A DNA stretch of 64,000 nucleotides from Monoplex corrugatus (GCA_030674185.1 JAPXFY010000018.1:45601932-45665931); one strand, 5' to 3'. Shown: positions 1 to 52,494, counted from the stretch's first letter. The notes: generated by a model not told the origin, from the sequence alone. Made by a program: numbers and translations.

Positions 1-3000
1 TAACTATGTCAGTCAGCCCACCTCCATAACTATGTCAGTCAGCCACCTCCATAACTATGTCATTCAGCCCACCTCCATACTATGTCAGTCAGCCACCTCC
101 ATAACTGTGTCATTCAGCCCACCTCCATAACTGTGTCAGTCAGCCCACCTCCATAACTATGTCGGTCAGCCCACCTCCATAATGTGTCATGTCAGCCCAC
201 TCCATAACGGGTCAGTCAGCCACCTCCTAACATGTCAGTCACCACCTCCAATGTTCAGTCAGCCACCTCCATAATTGTCAGTCAGCCCACCTCCATAACT
301 TTTCAGTCAGCCACCTCCATAACTTGTCAGTCAGCCCACCTCCATAACTATGTCAGTCAGCCACTCCATAACTTGTCAGTCAGCCCACCTCCATAACTAT
401 GTCAGTCAGCCCACCTCCATAACTGTGTCAGTCAGCCCATCTCCATAACTGTTCAGTCAGCCCCTCCATAACTATGTCAGTCAGCCCACTCCAAACTGTT
501 CAGTCAGCCCACTCCAAACTTTCAGTCAGCCCACCTCATAACTGTGTCAGTCAGCCCACTCCATAACTGTGTCAGTCAGCCCACCTCCATAACTGTGTCA
601 GTCAGCCCACCTCCATAACTGTTCAGTCAGCCCACCTCCATAACTATGTCAGTCAGCCCACCTCCATACTTAGCTATGTCAGTCAGCCCACTCCATAACT
701 GTTTCAGTCAGCCCACCTCCATAACTGTGTCAGTCAGCCCATCTCCATAACTGTCAGCACACCTCCATAATGTCGTCAGCCCACTTCCATAACTTGTCAG
801 TCAGCATCCTCATAACTGTGTCAGTCACCCACCTCCATAACTGTGTCAGTCAGCCTACCCATAACTGTCAGTCAGCCCACCTCCATAACTGTGTCAGTCA
901 GCCTCACCTCCATAACTGTCAGTCAGCCCACTCCATAACTGTGTCAGTCAGCCCACCTCCATAACTGTGTCAGTCAGCCCACCTCCATAACTGTCAGTCA
1001 GCCCACCTCCATAACTGTCAGTCAGCCCACCTCCATAACTGTTCAGTCAGCCCACCTCCATAACTGTCAGTCAGCCCACCTCCATAACTGTGTCAGTCAG
1101 CCACCTCCATAACTGTCAGTCAGCCCACCTCCATAACTGTGTCAGTCAGCTACCTCCATAACTGTGTCAGTCAGCCCACCTCCATAACTTGTCAGTCAGC
1201 CCACTCCATAACTGTCAGTCAGCCCACTCCATAACTGTTCAGTCAGCCCTCCATACTTCAGTACCACTCAAATGTCAGTCAGCCCACCTCCATAACTGTG
1301 TCAGTCAGCCCACCTCCATAACTGTGTCAGTCAGCCCACTTCCATAACTGTGTCAGTCAGCCCACCTCCATAACTTGTCAGTCAGCCCACCTCCATAACT
1401 GTTCAGTCAGCCCACCTCCATAACTTGTCAGTCAGCCCACCTCCATAACTGTCAGCCCACCTCCATAACTGTGTCAGTCAGCCCACTCCATAACTGTTTC
1501 AGTCAGCCCACCTCCATAACTGTGTCAGTCAGCCCACCTCCATAACTGTCAGTCACCCACCTCCATAACTGTGTCAGTCAGCCCACTCCATAACTGTTCA
1601 GTCAGCCACCTCCATAACTGTGTCAGTCAGCCCACCTCCATAACTGTGTCAGCAGCCCACCTCCATAACTTGTCAGTCAGCCCACCTCCATAACTTGTCA
1701 GTCAGCCACTCCATACTGTCATCAGCCCCCCATAACTGTGTCAGTCACCCACCTCCATAACTTGTCATCAGCCCACCTCCATAACTGTCAGCACCACCTC
1801 CATAACTGTCAGTCAGCCCACTCCATAATGTTCAGTCAGCCCACCTCCATAACTGTGTATAGCCCACCTCCATAACTTGTCAGTCACCCACCTCCATAAC
1901 TGTTCAGTCAGCCCACCTCCATAACTTGTCAGTCAGCACCTACCTCCATAACTTGTCAGTCAGCCCACCTCCATAACTGTGTCAGTCAGCCACCTCCATA
2001 ACTATGTCAGTCAGCCCACCTCCATAACTGTGTCAGTCAGCCCACTCCATAACTATGTCAGTCAGCCCACCTCCATAACTGTGTCAGTCAGCCCACTCCA
2101 TAACTGTTCAGTCAGCCCGACTCCATAACTGTGTCAGTCAGCCATCTCTATGTCAGTCAGCCCACCTCCATAACTAGTCAGCCCACATTCCATAACTGTG
2201 TCAGTCATCCCACCTCCATAACTGTGTCAGTCATCCCACCTCCATAACTGTTTCAGTCATCCCACCTCCATAACTGTTTCAGTCATCCCACCTCCATAAC
2301 TGTCAGTCAGCCCACCTCCATAACTGTGTCAGTCAGCCCACCTCCATAACTGTGTCAGTCAGCCCACCTCCATAACTGTCAGTCATCACACCTCCATAAC
2401 TGTGTCAGTCAGCCCACCTCCATAACTGTGTCAGTCAGCCCACCTCCATAACTGTGTCAGTCAGCCCACCTCCATAACTATGTCAGTCAGCCCACCTCCA
2501 TAACTGTTTCAGTCATCCCACCTCCATAACTGTCAGCCCACCTCCATAACTATGTCAGTCAGCCCACCTCCATAACAGTGTCAGTCAGCCCACCTCCATG
2601 ACTGTGTCAGTCAGCCCACCTCCATAACTGTGTCAATGTCAGTCAGCCCACCTCCATAACTGTGTCAGTCAGCCCACTCCATAACTATGTCAGTCAGCCC
2701 ACCTCCATAACTGTGTCAGTCAGCCCACCTCCATAACTATGTCAGCCCACCTCCATAACTATGTCAGTCAGCCCACCTCCATAACTGTGTCAGTCAGCCC
2801 ACCTCCATAACTGTGTCAGTCAGCTCACCTCCATAACTATGTCAGCCCACCTCCATAACTATGTCAGTCAGCCCACCTCCATAACTATGTCAGTCAGCCT
2901 ACCTCCATAACTGTGTCAGTCAGCCCACCTCCATAACTATGTCAGTCAGCCCACCTCCATAACTGTGTCAGTCAGCCCACCTCCATAACTGTGTCAGTCA

Positions 3001-3048
3001 GCCCACCTCCATAACTGTGTCATTCAGCCCACCTCCATAACTGTAGTC
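1..3048. repeat. 26-bp minisatellite, about 115 units
   Basis: The whole segment is a tandem array whose best unit is gtcagtcagcccacctccat followed by aactgt, 26 bp in all. Variants carry tgtg, tatg or ttg at the junction, and shorter units lack the gt or one c. The left edge is cut by the window. The first two thirds carry many 1-3 nt indels and the last 600 bases are much cleaner, which fits noisy long-read consensus or old decayed units at one end. It lies in the intron before the first visible USP19 exon. Short ORFs inside it are repeat artefacts. Confidence 0.95.
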
Positions 3049-3295
3049 CACTGCAGTCAGTCCAGCTGCAATGAAAGCTTTCTCATGATACTAATAATGG
3101 CACTGCCAAAAATTGGACCAAAATCTCCAGATTAACAGATCCTACTGGGAAATCATTTCATAATGAAATTCGTTTATTTGAAAACTAATAATTGAAGTTT
3201 GCAGTCTAACTAAAATCCATGCCCAAAATTCTGTCTTTATTCATTCTTAATGTTTAAAAAAACAAACTTGTGTGTAAATCTGTTGTGTGTTGCAG

Positions 3296-41725
<38,430 letters not shown>

Positions 41726-42795
41726 CCTCTCATGAGTCTCGTAACTAGATCTGCTGAACAGTGCTGTGTGGGTGTGAACAGTATGATAGGTAGCTCATCA
41801 GCAGTGTGTGGAGTATGGACAGGAACAGGTAAGGGCAACCCCCATCAGTGGTATATATAGATGTCTACAGTATGATAGGTAGTTCATCAGCAGTGTGCAG
41901 AGTATGGGCAAGAACAAGCACAGGCGACACCATCAGTGGTATATATAGATGTCTGCAGTATTATAAGTAACTCATCTGCAGTGTGTGGTGTATAGATAAG
42001 AACGAGTGTAGGTGACACCATCAACAGTAAATAGATGTCTGCAGAATGATATGTGGCTCATCAGTGTGTAGAGTATGGATAAGAACAAATAGGGTTGACA
42101 CCATCGGTGGTATATAGGTGTCTGCAGTATGTTAGGTAGCTCATCAGCGGTGTATGGAGTATGGATGAGAACAGATAAGGACAGCCAATTAGTGGTTTAT
42201 AGATGTCCACAGTATGATAGGCAGTTCATCAGCAGTGTGCGGAGTATGGATAAGAAGAGGTATGGGTGACACCAATAGTGGTATATATAGATGTGTACAA
42301 TATTATAAGTAACTCATCAGTAGTGTGTGGAGTGTGGATAAGAACGAGTGTAGGCGACACCATCAATGGTATATATAGATGTCTACAGAATGATAGGTAG
42401 CTCATCAGTGTGTGGAGTATGGATAAGAACAAATAGGGTTGACACCATTGGTGGTACATAGGTGTCTGCAGTATGATAGGTAGCTCATCAACAGTGTGCA
42501 GAATATGGATAAGAACAAGTACGTGTGACACCATGGGTGGTATATAGATGTCTGCAGTATTATAGCTCAGCTGTGTGGGGAGTATGGACAAGAATAAGTA
42601 AGAGCAACACCATCAGTGGTTATAGATGTCTACAGTATGATAGGTAGCTCATCAACAGTGTGCAGAATATGGATAAGAACAAGTATGGGCAACACCATCA
42701 ACAGTATTTAGATGTCTACAGCATGATAGGTAGCTGATCAGCAAGGCAGAAGTGTGGACAAGAACAAATAACGGGTGACAAAATCACAGTACAGT
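41726..42795 (+). repeat. 86-bp tandem array directly after the USP19 stop
   Basis: Twelve units of 79-88 bp starting at about 41780, 41868, 41956, 42042, 42125, 42210, 42298, 42385, 42469, 42554, 42633 and 42719. The core is cagtatgataggtagctcat, cagcagtgtgtggagtatgg and ataagaacaagt. It begins about 55 nt after the stop, so it is probably in the 3' UTR unless an early polyadenylation site is used. Confidence 0.9.
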
Positions 42796-44420
42796 AACCA
42801 GAAGTGACCCATGGCAGGTCTGTCAGTATGCTTATTTTCCTGACCTTTTTCATGCACACCAGTGTACTTCAAAGAAAAACGGCAACATCAAGTAAGGTAC
42901 AGCAATATGCAAAGTCTGCCCATGCACCCACCCGATTCCCTCGACACAACTATTATTTTGAATCTGTGTGCTTTCAAAAAGTTTTAGGTAATTTCCATAT
43001 CACGCCAGTTTTGGACACTAAGGCATCTTCAAGAGACACGGCTGCTTTTAAATTCAAAATTATATACTTCATAAGTCAATCATCCCAACTTTTGTATGTG
43101 TTGGTTTTGTGAATGGCATGTTTTGGATAAGATGCAGTCATATATCCATTGTAGAAAACCAACGGTGCACCAAAGTGTCTGGGTCTGGTTTCCCATTCTC
43201 CAGATAAAGAGAAAAGGCCAGAAACAGATTTAGGGTAGGGCCACTTCTGGCAAGTAACAGTGAAACGGATGTTTGAGTATGGATCAACGCCACGGGGGAA
43301 GGAGAGGTGTTTGTGCTGAAGAGAAATATACAGTGAACTTGATGTTACCAAGCTGCTTTGTGATATTGTCCACCTGTGTGTGGGTGCAAAGGTTTCAGGT
43401 GAGAAGGACACGATGAAGATGTTTGACAGTTCTGGGTTGTTTTTTTTTATCATCCTGTTAGTTTGGTTGTGTGTGATGATAAGTTTGATTCTTGGCTGTT
43501 GATACTTTCTGTGTTTTGAGTGAGACTCGAATTTGAAGTTAGTTGCATGGTTGTCCTTTCTTGTCCTGTTATTACACCATGGACTGTTGTAGTTTGTGTC
43601 TTGGAAAGTCGATTACCAGTGTCGTGGGTGACGTCGATAACTAGTATTTGTGTTGCAAGTGACAAAGAATATTGATACTGAGTGACAAAGAAAAGTGTTT
43701 TTATTAGTTGTTGGATATGTGTGTGTTGTTAAATGTGTGTGTGTTATTGAATGTGCGTGTGTGTGTGTGTGTGTGTGTTGTTGTTTTTTTTCACTTTTCT
43801 CTTCTTTTCCTGTTGTGTTTGATTTGATTGGTTTTATTTTATTGTATTGTATTCATCGACAGTATGTTCAGGAATTAACTTGTTGCTTTTCACATTTGCT
43901 TTAAATAGGACTCTGGAGAGGACTGACACCTAAACTCTTTTGGTGACTTCTCAGTGAACATGTCTGGATGGAAAATATTGCGACAGTTCTCTTGTGTTTT
44001 TCTGCCTGCTAATACACGAATCTCATCCAAGCTCTATACAGATCAAGACGTCAGTGGTAGGTTTTTATATAGTGGTAATCATAACATCAGTGATCTGCAT
44101 GGGGGCCATGTTTGTTGTAGAAAGGAGTGGTGGTAGAATTTGTCATTCCATCTGTTATTATACACCATTTTTGACCCATCAGGATGTATTCATTTTTCAG
44201 TGGATTGGATTTTTGTTCCATAGCCCTGTTGTATATGTATGTGTGTTTTGAAAGTTTTATTTGTAGCCCTGGATTTTCTTTTGCTGTGGTTCGTCAGTGT
44301 TTGTATGTGTAGGTGTAATCACTTTCTTCAGCCAAAGTTCAATCACTTGATTGTTTTTGAAGAGTTACTTTGAACAAACAGCTGTACATGAATACACATG
44401 CATACACTTACCTCGCAGAT
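42796..44420. other. 3' UTR or flank, nothing coding
   Basis: No ORF with recognisable protein. A GT tract is at 43751-43780. A hydrophobic ORF at 43994-44251 has no homology I recognise. I see no decisive polyadenylation signal. Confidence 0.5.
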
Positions 44421-44424
44421 GCGA

Positions 44425-44541
44425 CACACACACACATACATACACACACAAACACACACACACACCACACACACAACACCACAAAACACACCACACACAC
44501 ACAACACACTCACATCACACACACCACACACACACCACACA

Positions 44542-44585
<44 letters not shown>

Positions 44586-44601
44586 ACCACACACACACAC
44601 A

Positions 44602-44632
<31 letters not shown>

Positions 44633-44655
44633 CACAACACACACACACACAAAAG
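44425..44655. repeat. (CA)n microsatellite with CACC interruptions
   Basis: About 230 nt of CA with many cacc and acaac breaks; the His/Thr ORFs are artefacts. Confidence 0.95.
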
Positions 44656-46604
44656 CAGTCTTTCACACCCCCATTAGGAAACCACTTCATTTCTTCACTC
44701 ATCGGAGTTTTGTCTCCTTCGTGTATTTCATTCTCTTGTGGTGCATGTTTGCATGGATTCTGTGTCCTCATTTTGTCTACCTCATTTTGAAGTCATCACA
44801 ACGATTCACATGTTATCATTGTGTCATTTTTGTGTGTGTTTTCTGATGGTTGGTATATTCCATATAGAGGTACTGCAAGTGTATCAATCGTCTCACGTTA
44901 AAAGATCTCGAGAAGCTTCATATCAAGAATCCACTCTGGTGTTTGTACTCTTTGAATGTGACGTGGAAATTTCAGTGGTCAGGCATGTAAAGGAAGAAAA
45001 TTGTTGTGAAACATTTATTTTCATATCATGCATGTTGATGGTTTTTTTCCCCACTTGAAATAACTTAAGAAACATGTTAAGGAGCTGTACTATAAATGTT
45101 TGTTAGTCTATAACATACAGATTTTCTCTTTGAATGTACTCATACTCGAAGCAAGATAAAACTCACATTTCCTTGTCATAAAAAAATCAAAAAGTAGCCG
45201 TCTGTGTCTGTAATTCTGTCAAACTGTTATGCTTGGCTTTTGCGATTTTACCAGTTTATCAAGACAGTGATGATCCGCACACAGTTGTTTTCTCAGAAAC
45301 TAATTTATATGTCTCAGATGTCGTATTATTTATTCCGTCTTTTCACAGTTATTGTTTCACATGCAAGGATGGTGTGTGCTGTGTACACTTTCATATGTTT
45401 CAGTAGTTGACTGATGAAACTGTAATGCCTTTGGAGAAGTTGTGGGGAGAGGGTCTCGGACAATGTTGGTATGTTCTGTTGAAAATATAAAATTCATATT
45501 TCAGTCAATACATTCAGACATTTGATTCATTAAGACGTTTGATTCATTAACGTCTTTTTCTGGGAGTGAAACCAAGACAAGGTTGTTCCTGTGATATCTC
45601 TTGTTTGTGTGTATGGTGTTGTAGTGTCCTTACTTCTATCTTGAGCACAAGCTCAAGACAGATTCAACATTTACACTCATGCACGTTTAGGGTTTGGCTA
45701 GTGAAAAGACAGAATCCCAGCTATGAGAGCGCAGTGCTAGATGTTAGCAGTGCACGAATAAATAATGTTATTATGCTTAAGGAAAACAGTGGTCTTATGA
45801 ACATTTTGTTGGTTTGTAGCCACATGAAAAAAGAGTATCTTTTTCCCCCTTCACTCTTTAACAAGTAATGAGCAAAATACAAGATTGTCATGTAACCGTG
45901 GTTAATGGGGGGTCCGGTAGTAGAGACATTTTAGGACATTTAATATGTAGTCGGTACCCAGCTCCTGTCCCTTGTCGCTTCACCTTTGCCATCTCTGAAC
46001 AGGGTCAGAACCCTTTCACAGCAAGGTTAAGGTAGTCTGTAGGCCACACAAACCTGTCACGTCCTAAGCCAAGTTTTATACATCAACTAGTCATGTAGTG
46101 ATAGTTAGCTGGCACGTTTAATGTTCTTTGGTTGAATTGCTATCTTTGTAAAGTCATACAGGGCACAGTGAGTTGTGCCTTAAATAACTGACCTTAAAAG
46201 AAAGAGTGAAACATATTAGTTGTGTTGGGTGTACCATACAGACGTTTACACGTTTATTAACAACACAAGTCATGGTGGACTTAAACAAAATGGCAGTCAA
46301 TAGTAGGGCCTATATATATATCTAGGCTTGTTTTGGTACAGACATGTATACATGGTTTAGTGTTAAAAGTAATTCACTTATCAATTGTCGCAGTAGATCG
46401 ATGCATGAAACAGTTTGTAAATAGCCTAGGCAATGTTGCAGTTGTGTCGATTTGACTTTGATGTGAAACTGAAAAGGGTGGTCCTGTATGTCGTACATGT
46501 GAAGAATGAGAAAATGCCTTCCATACCCGTAGTGAAAATTTTATTAGGGATTTGGCTGCGCGGGTGACTGTATGATGGTCACCAGACTTATGGGTTTTAT
46601 TTTT
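44656..46604. other. Intergenic or 3' UTR, nothing recognised
   Basis: AT-rich. Short ORFs here have no recognisable domain. One acgtttgattcatta duplication is near 45530. Confidence 0.45.
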
Positions 46605-46839
46605 CCCGTTGACTCCTGCACCTTATCCACAAACTCAACAAAATTAATTGTTTGATTCCTTCACCCTATCCACCAGCTTCCTGCTAAAAACTTGACCGTT
46701 TGACTCTCACCCCAGCCATCAGCTTTCTGCGGGAAGCTGGTGGATAGGGTGAGGGAGTCAAAGGATTAAGTGTTTGCTTTGCTGGCATGGTTGACAGTGC
46801 AGGATGCTGGCGGTTAGAGTGAGAGAGTCAAAGGGTTAA
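46605..46839 (+). mobile_element. Palindromic TTAA MITE, copy 8
   Basis: The left end is damaged (cccgttgactcctgcacctt, no TTAA). The right end gagagagtcaaagggttaa is intact. The centre is ctttctgcgggaagctggtg. Confidence 0.75.
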
Positions 46840-47176
46840 TGCAAGCATTGTGTTCTAGGTAGAATACACAGCTAGGATGGATCAGTGCCAACTGTTCTGT
46901 TGCATCAGTATTATTTCAATTTTTTTTTTTTTTTTTTTTTTGGTTTATTTCTTTGAAACCTGAATGCAGTTCGAGGGAACAACCCTGTTTCTTCTTTGTC
47001 TTTTGATATTGAACTTATATGAATGTACTCTGTATTCTTTGTGGGTGGTGGTGTCTCTTCACTTTTTTTGTTAGGTTTATTCATTTATGTATGTATACAA
47101 CATTACAGGTATTTCACTGATTGTATGCTTGTCTCAGTCTGTGTTTCATTATTAGTGTATTCTGTTTCTTATTTAC

Positions 47177-47822
47177 GTGAAAACTAAGACACAGGCCCGT
47201 AAACATGCTCATATTTTTTTTATCAGAAATGGTCTTATTCAAAAACAGACAGTTATAATGCTGAATAGATACGTCATGGATATTCAGAGGGTGAAAAGAT
47301 GTACTCAAAAACAGACACTTATAATACTATTAACAGATAGGTCATGGATATTCAGAGGGTAAAAATGTACTCAAAAATAGACACTTGTAATACTAATAGA
47401 TAGTTAAAGGGTAAAAATGTACTCAAAAATAGACACTTGTAATACTAATAGATAGTTAAAGGGTAAAAATATACTCAAAAATAGACACTTGTAATACTAA
47501 TGATAGTTAAAGGTAGTCAGAGGGTAAAAATATACTCAAAAATAGACACTTGTAATACTAATAGATAGTCAGAGGGTAAAAATGTACTCAAAAATAGACA
47601 CTTGTAATACTAATAACAGATAGTGTAAGTCGTGGATATCAGAGAGTGAAAAGAGTAGGCCCTACTCAAAAATAGCCTTATAATACTATTAACAGATATG
47701 TCATGGATATTCAGGGTAAAAATGACTCCAAATAGACACTTGTATACTAATAGATCAAGGGTAAAAATGTGCTCCAAAGGTTCTTGTACTACTAATAGAT
47801 AGTGTCATGGATCTCAGAAATT
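47177..47822 (+). repeat. Minisatellite, about 52-bp unit
   Basis: Units read gggtaaaaatgtactcaaaa, atagacacttgtaatactaa and tagatagttaaa, with longer early units containing gtcatggatattcagag. About 10 copies; the right end is degraded. Confidence 0.9.
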
Positions 47823-47865
47823 GCATTTGTACATTTAAGCCACTGAAACCAAGTCATTACCAAAT

Positions 47866-48065
47866 AAACATGTCGCAGATGCATGCACAGATGCACGCCT
47901 ACACACTACACCTCCCTCTCTACCCTACCAAATAACATGCTGCAGATGCGTGCACAGATGCACCCTACACACCCACACCCTCCCCTCCTACCCTACCAAA
48001 TAAACATGCTGCAGATGCATGCACAGATGCACGCCTACACACCCACACCCTTCCTCTCCTACCCC
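47866..48065 (+). repeat. Three copies of a 63-70-bp unit
   Basis: The unit contains aaataaacatgctgcagatg, catgcacagatgcacgccta and cacacccacaccctcccctc. Lengths differ between copies. Confidence 0.9.
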
Positions 48066-48231
48066 ACCCCTCCCCTCCCTCAATACACACAACAAAAACA
48101 AGAAGATTAAGACACATAACAAATGGAAACAAAAATTTCTCCCTCTTACACACACACACACACACCAGAGAAAACCAAAAAAGACACATAGCACAAACTT
48201 AAACAGAAATTGCTGTCCCTGTCAGTATTAA

Positions 48232-48384
48232 GTCATTCGCAGTGTGATGTAACACACACCATATGCTATCACGTTACTGTGGGTCATTCGCAGTGTGATG
48301 TAACACACACCATATGCTATCACGTTATTATGGGTCATTCGCAGTGTGATTTAACACACACCATATGCTATCACGTTACTGTTG
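48232..48384 (+). repeat. Three copies of a 51-bp unit
   Basis: Unit gtcattcgcagtgtgatgta, acacacaccatatgctatca, cgttactgtgg, nearly identical in all three copies. Confidence 0.93.
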
Positions 48385-51231
48385 GATCAATGTCATACAT
48401 ACTGTGTAACCTGAGCACAGTTACGTACTTATGTCATACCTTTTTTTTCCTTTAACCTTTCTCTCTCTCAGCATGCATGCAATGTAATCAATGTGCACGC
48501 CGCAATCAATACATGGTCATGTGAGGAGCCCGAGATTTTTTTCAGAACAGATCACAACAAGTTTGCATTAGACATGACAACCTGCCAGATGTTGCCAGGC
48601 CTTGCCTGATGGTTAGTTATCGTTGAGCACATACCAGGTTCCCAGGACAAGCTCCTTTGTTTGAAACAGCTGTCTCGGTTGTTTGGACTTCCAGCTGATG
48701 TCATGTCCAAAACTGCAAGCTCAGGTTTGCACTACCAACACACTCCTTACCCTATGTCTCCCCCACCTTTTCTCCCTTTCTTTCTCGTCCAAAACAAATG
48801 CAGCAGGGTTAGTTAACTTGAACCTTTGCCAGTTTGTTCATGTTGGTGGAAAGGAGGGGGATGGGTGGGTGGGTGAGTGAGTGAACTTTGGATTGCTGGC
48901 TATCTCAGCACTTTTTTTTTTAATCCCCTCATTTCCCTCCTCCTGCTTTTTCACTCCCCACCAATCGACCTGTCCTAACAGTGTAGATCTAAAAGTAGTC
49001 AAGTGTTGAGTGTTCGTGTGTGTGTGTGCGTGTGTACGTGAATGACAAAGGACTGATTTTTTTGTTGTTGTTTTTGTTTTGTTTTTCTTCTAATGAAGAC
49101 CATGAAAAAAATGTTTTTGAACAGAGGATGTTTGTCATTTTATAGAAAAAGGCATGTCCTCTACACTCCATCACGTTCTACTTTTATGTTACATAACATG
49201 ATCTTCATTCATTGACTTATTAGTTTTTCTGCTGAACATTAAGTTGAGACAATTGTTTATGAGTCAAACATCAGAGGTAAATAATATGACCACTTTGATA
49301 CGAATGTTGTATAGCACATGTTCACATATGCTATGTGTCTGTCTGTCATGAACCTCTGTTTAAGCTGTTGTAAGAATACACAAAAAATAGGTTGTGTTTT
49401 TCTCTATTCGACATTTATGTAAGAAGAATTTTGCAAAAATAAGAAGAAAATCAAAGATATATCTGTTTTAAAGCTCTCAGATGTTTCAAGTATAGTTAGT
49501 TAATTCTTTGTTCAGTTTCAGATAACGCGAAGGACTGATTTCTCACCTTCTGGATGAACTTCGTGATCAAATAGAATAACGTGTCCAGTTAAGAAGAGTC
49601 ACAAATCCTTAGAATACAATGGTCTTATTTAAAGTGTAACTGAGATCTGCCCCATACAGTGGTCTTATTTAAAGTGTAACTGAGATCTGCCCCATAATTG
49701 AAATAATCTGTGTTGTTCTTCGTCCCATCTCCTAAACCAGTGTCATGTTTTATGCGCATGTGTTACACACACACACACACAAAAATTATGCTGTGCTGTG
49801 CTTTGCTGTGTTGTGCCGTGCTGCAAATGAGAAGGGGGTGTAGTGCATTTCATGAACTTATCAGACATGTTAATTCTTCCTTTTTGTTTTAACCTGATTT
49901 CCTTTTTTTAAGTTACTGTGGGAGGGGGGGGGGGGGGGAGGGGAAATCTGATGAAAAAAAATTTTTGGTGAAAAAAGAGGCAAACATACTTAAGAGTCAG
50001 TTGTCAAATGTTCCTTGTATCTAAATGTACAAGTATTCTTTGTGATCACTCTAATCCGAGAAGCATCTAGAGGTAGGCAGACGTGATTTGATTCCTTTTA
50101 TGAGATCAGCAAAATGTGTGTGTGTTTGTATACTGTGTAAATGGTAAGATATGCACAATGTGTGTGTGTGTTTGTATGTGTAAATGGTGAGTATGCAAAA
50201 GTGTGTGTTTGTCTTTATGTGAAAATGGCTTACTTGTGTACATTGTTAATCGAGAGTAATTCACATTCTCATCAAATGCGATTTGGAAATGACGTTTTTC
50301 AGCTTTTTCCAAACACTTTCTTCAAGAACCAACAAAATGCTTTATTTGCATGTAATTTGCAAAAAAAAGACCTTTAGAGGAGCATGCATACTCTTGGGCC
50401 CGCTACATTTCCATTTATTTCATTTCCCACCCCTGGTTTATTGATTTTTCTTTCCTTTATTACTGTTTTTGTCCTCAGAAAAACAGGGAGACATTTTTAA
50501 AGTGTACTAGACTGGAAAAACTCTTTGTTCTAAGTAGGTGATGACATGATTTCTCTTCTCATTCTCCGGTATCATAAGTACAAGTTCAGCTTTGTTGCAA
50601 ACTCTTCTTTGTGTATAGGCCCAAAAAGGACACCATGGTTATGTTAAATTTCTTTGATAAAATTTAGTGTTTGTTTTATCAGTCCTTGCTGCGCATGAGT
50701 GGCTTCAACTGAAATGTCAGACCCGCTTTTAGTAAGTAAATGAATGCATTGAAAATTGTTGGTTCTTTGTGTGAAAAGAACAAAGTATATAGGGCTAACG
50801 GGTAGAGAGATTCAGATCAGTGTGAGTGTCCCCAGTAGTTTGATTGCATATATTAACATTGAGTATTATGTTAGATTTTTTTGTTGTTTTTGTTGAAAAT
50901 TGTGTATTCACAATCAAATTGAAATTTGATCTTTCTGCATCGTAACACTCAGGGAGAGAGTGAAGAGATTCACTTATTTCAGGTCAGCTGGCATTGTTTT
51001 GCATTTATTCACTTGTATGCAGCATTGTAAGTCTTATGTAATGACAGAATTATTGTCACAGTAGAATTGAATTTTTCTGTGTAATGCATAGGACTTTTTC
51101 TGTGTAATGCATAGGGCTTTTTCTGTGATAATTACATAGGCTTTTCTCCCCATAGTGAGAATATTGCCTAGTAATAAGTTATGTGCCAACATCATTTTTT
51201 TCTTATATATATATAGATATATATGCCTTTT
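48385..51231. other. Intergenic, nothing coding
   Basis: Small items only: a 41-nt duplication at 49611-49694 (agtggtcttatttaaagtgt), a G-rich run at 49921-49940, gtgtgtttgtat duplications at 50112-50210 and a 30-nt triplication at 51071-51150 (ttttctgtgtaatgcatagg). Confidence 0.55.
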
Positions 51232-51377
51232 TTAAAACTTTTTGACTCCCTCACCACTATCTGCCAGCTGCAAAAACTTATCCTAAGTGAGGGAGTTGAA
51301 GGGTTAAGTTCTTGCTTTGCTACCATGGTTGACAACGTAAGATGCTGGTGGACAGGATGCGGGAATCAGAGGGTTAA
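51232..51377 (+). mobile_element. Palindromic TTAA MITE, copy 9
   Basis: Right end gcgggaatcagagggttaa. The left end is eroded (ttaaaactttttgactccct). The inner hairpin arm is shortened. Confidence 0.75.
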
Positions 51378-51999
51378 TCTGTTGTTTCAGTAAAAAAAAA
51401 AATTCTACAGAATTTAGCCAGGGACAGCATCTTTGTGTATGACATTTAAACAATTTATGTATATGTAATGAATATGTAATTGATGTTTTAAGATTTCTTT
51501 CTCTTTAGTACGGTGCGTTTCATTTATGTGTCTTTAACACTTGATTTTTTTTTTTTTTTTTTTTTTTTATTATTATCACAGACTTAACGTCATTTTTGTA
51601 TTCTTGCCACGTTTGTCAAATAATAACTGGACTCATTCGGTCCTAGATTCACATTTTACTTTTCGTCTGTTATTTCGAGAACATTTTTTTAACCGTGCCT
51701 GTTGTATACTCTCAGAACATGATAATGAGTAATTACAATAATTTCATTTATGCAGCTCAGACAGTCCGTGTCAAAGGCGTGCTCGTTGCGTATTTCAGGT
51801 ACAGAACATTCTTATACTTTTTACAAGTGGCAATATCTGCAACAAAATATGAAAAATAAAAATAAAGTGTTAGGAACCACTTGTCATGAAGAAGAAAGGA
51901 GAGCAAAATGATGTATAAATGGGATTCAAGTTTCCACTAAACATGCAGAATTTCTCTTTTGTTCCAGGCTCTTTATGGACCCAAGCACATGCACATGCG

Positions 52000-52033
52000 C
52001 GCACACACACCGGCACACATACATGCATGCAAC

Positions 52034-52090
<57 letters not shown>

Positions 52091-52151
52091 CACACACACA
52101 CATACTCTCTCTTTCTCTCTCTCTCTCTTTCTCTCTGTCTCTCTCTCTCTC

Positions 52152-52202
<51 letters not shown>
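52000..52202. repeat. (CA)n then (CT)n microsatellite
   Basis: CA to about 52104, CT to 52202. The ORFs are artefacts. Confidence 0.95.
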
Positions 52203-52207
<5 letters not shown>

Positions 52208-52494
52208 TGGATGAAGAACTGGATCACACTCTGTCTGTTAGGCGTCTGGCCCTTGACTTCAGTTGTATGCAGTGAAACTAATTCTTACTGCCATTTCCAA
52301 CAACAGACCTGGTTATGCCAGTCAGTACATTTTAGAAGGCTGATCGTTTTAAAACAAAGAAACAAAGAAGTTGATATTGTTTTCAGGGTCTTTGTGACCC
52401 AAAACGTGCTTATTGTCGGAAAAGTGATAATGTTGATCTGGTTTGGAAACGGTTCCTTCCTCCCTCGCACCTGGCCAATGAAGTATATACTGTT

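Noticed and set aside
1..3048. CRISPR-like or coding reading of the 26-bp array
   Set aside because: There are no distinct spacers; units are contiguous and degenerate. The short ORF near 770-964 is only the repeat translated.
43994..44251. Hydrophobic ORF as a possible USP19 membrane-anchor exon
   Set aside because: No homology to the USP19 anchor region, and no in-phase acceptor that I could support joining to 40690.
51870..52227. Cys-, His- or Ser-rich ORFs over CA/CT tracts (also at 15546, 18267, 34039, 35664, 36313, 44343, 59491)
   Set aside because: Microsatellite translations in all frames, with no other evidence of coding.
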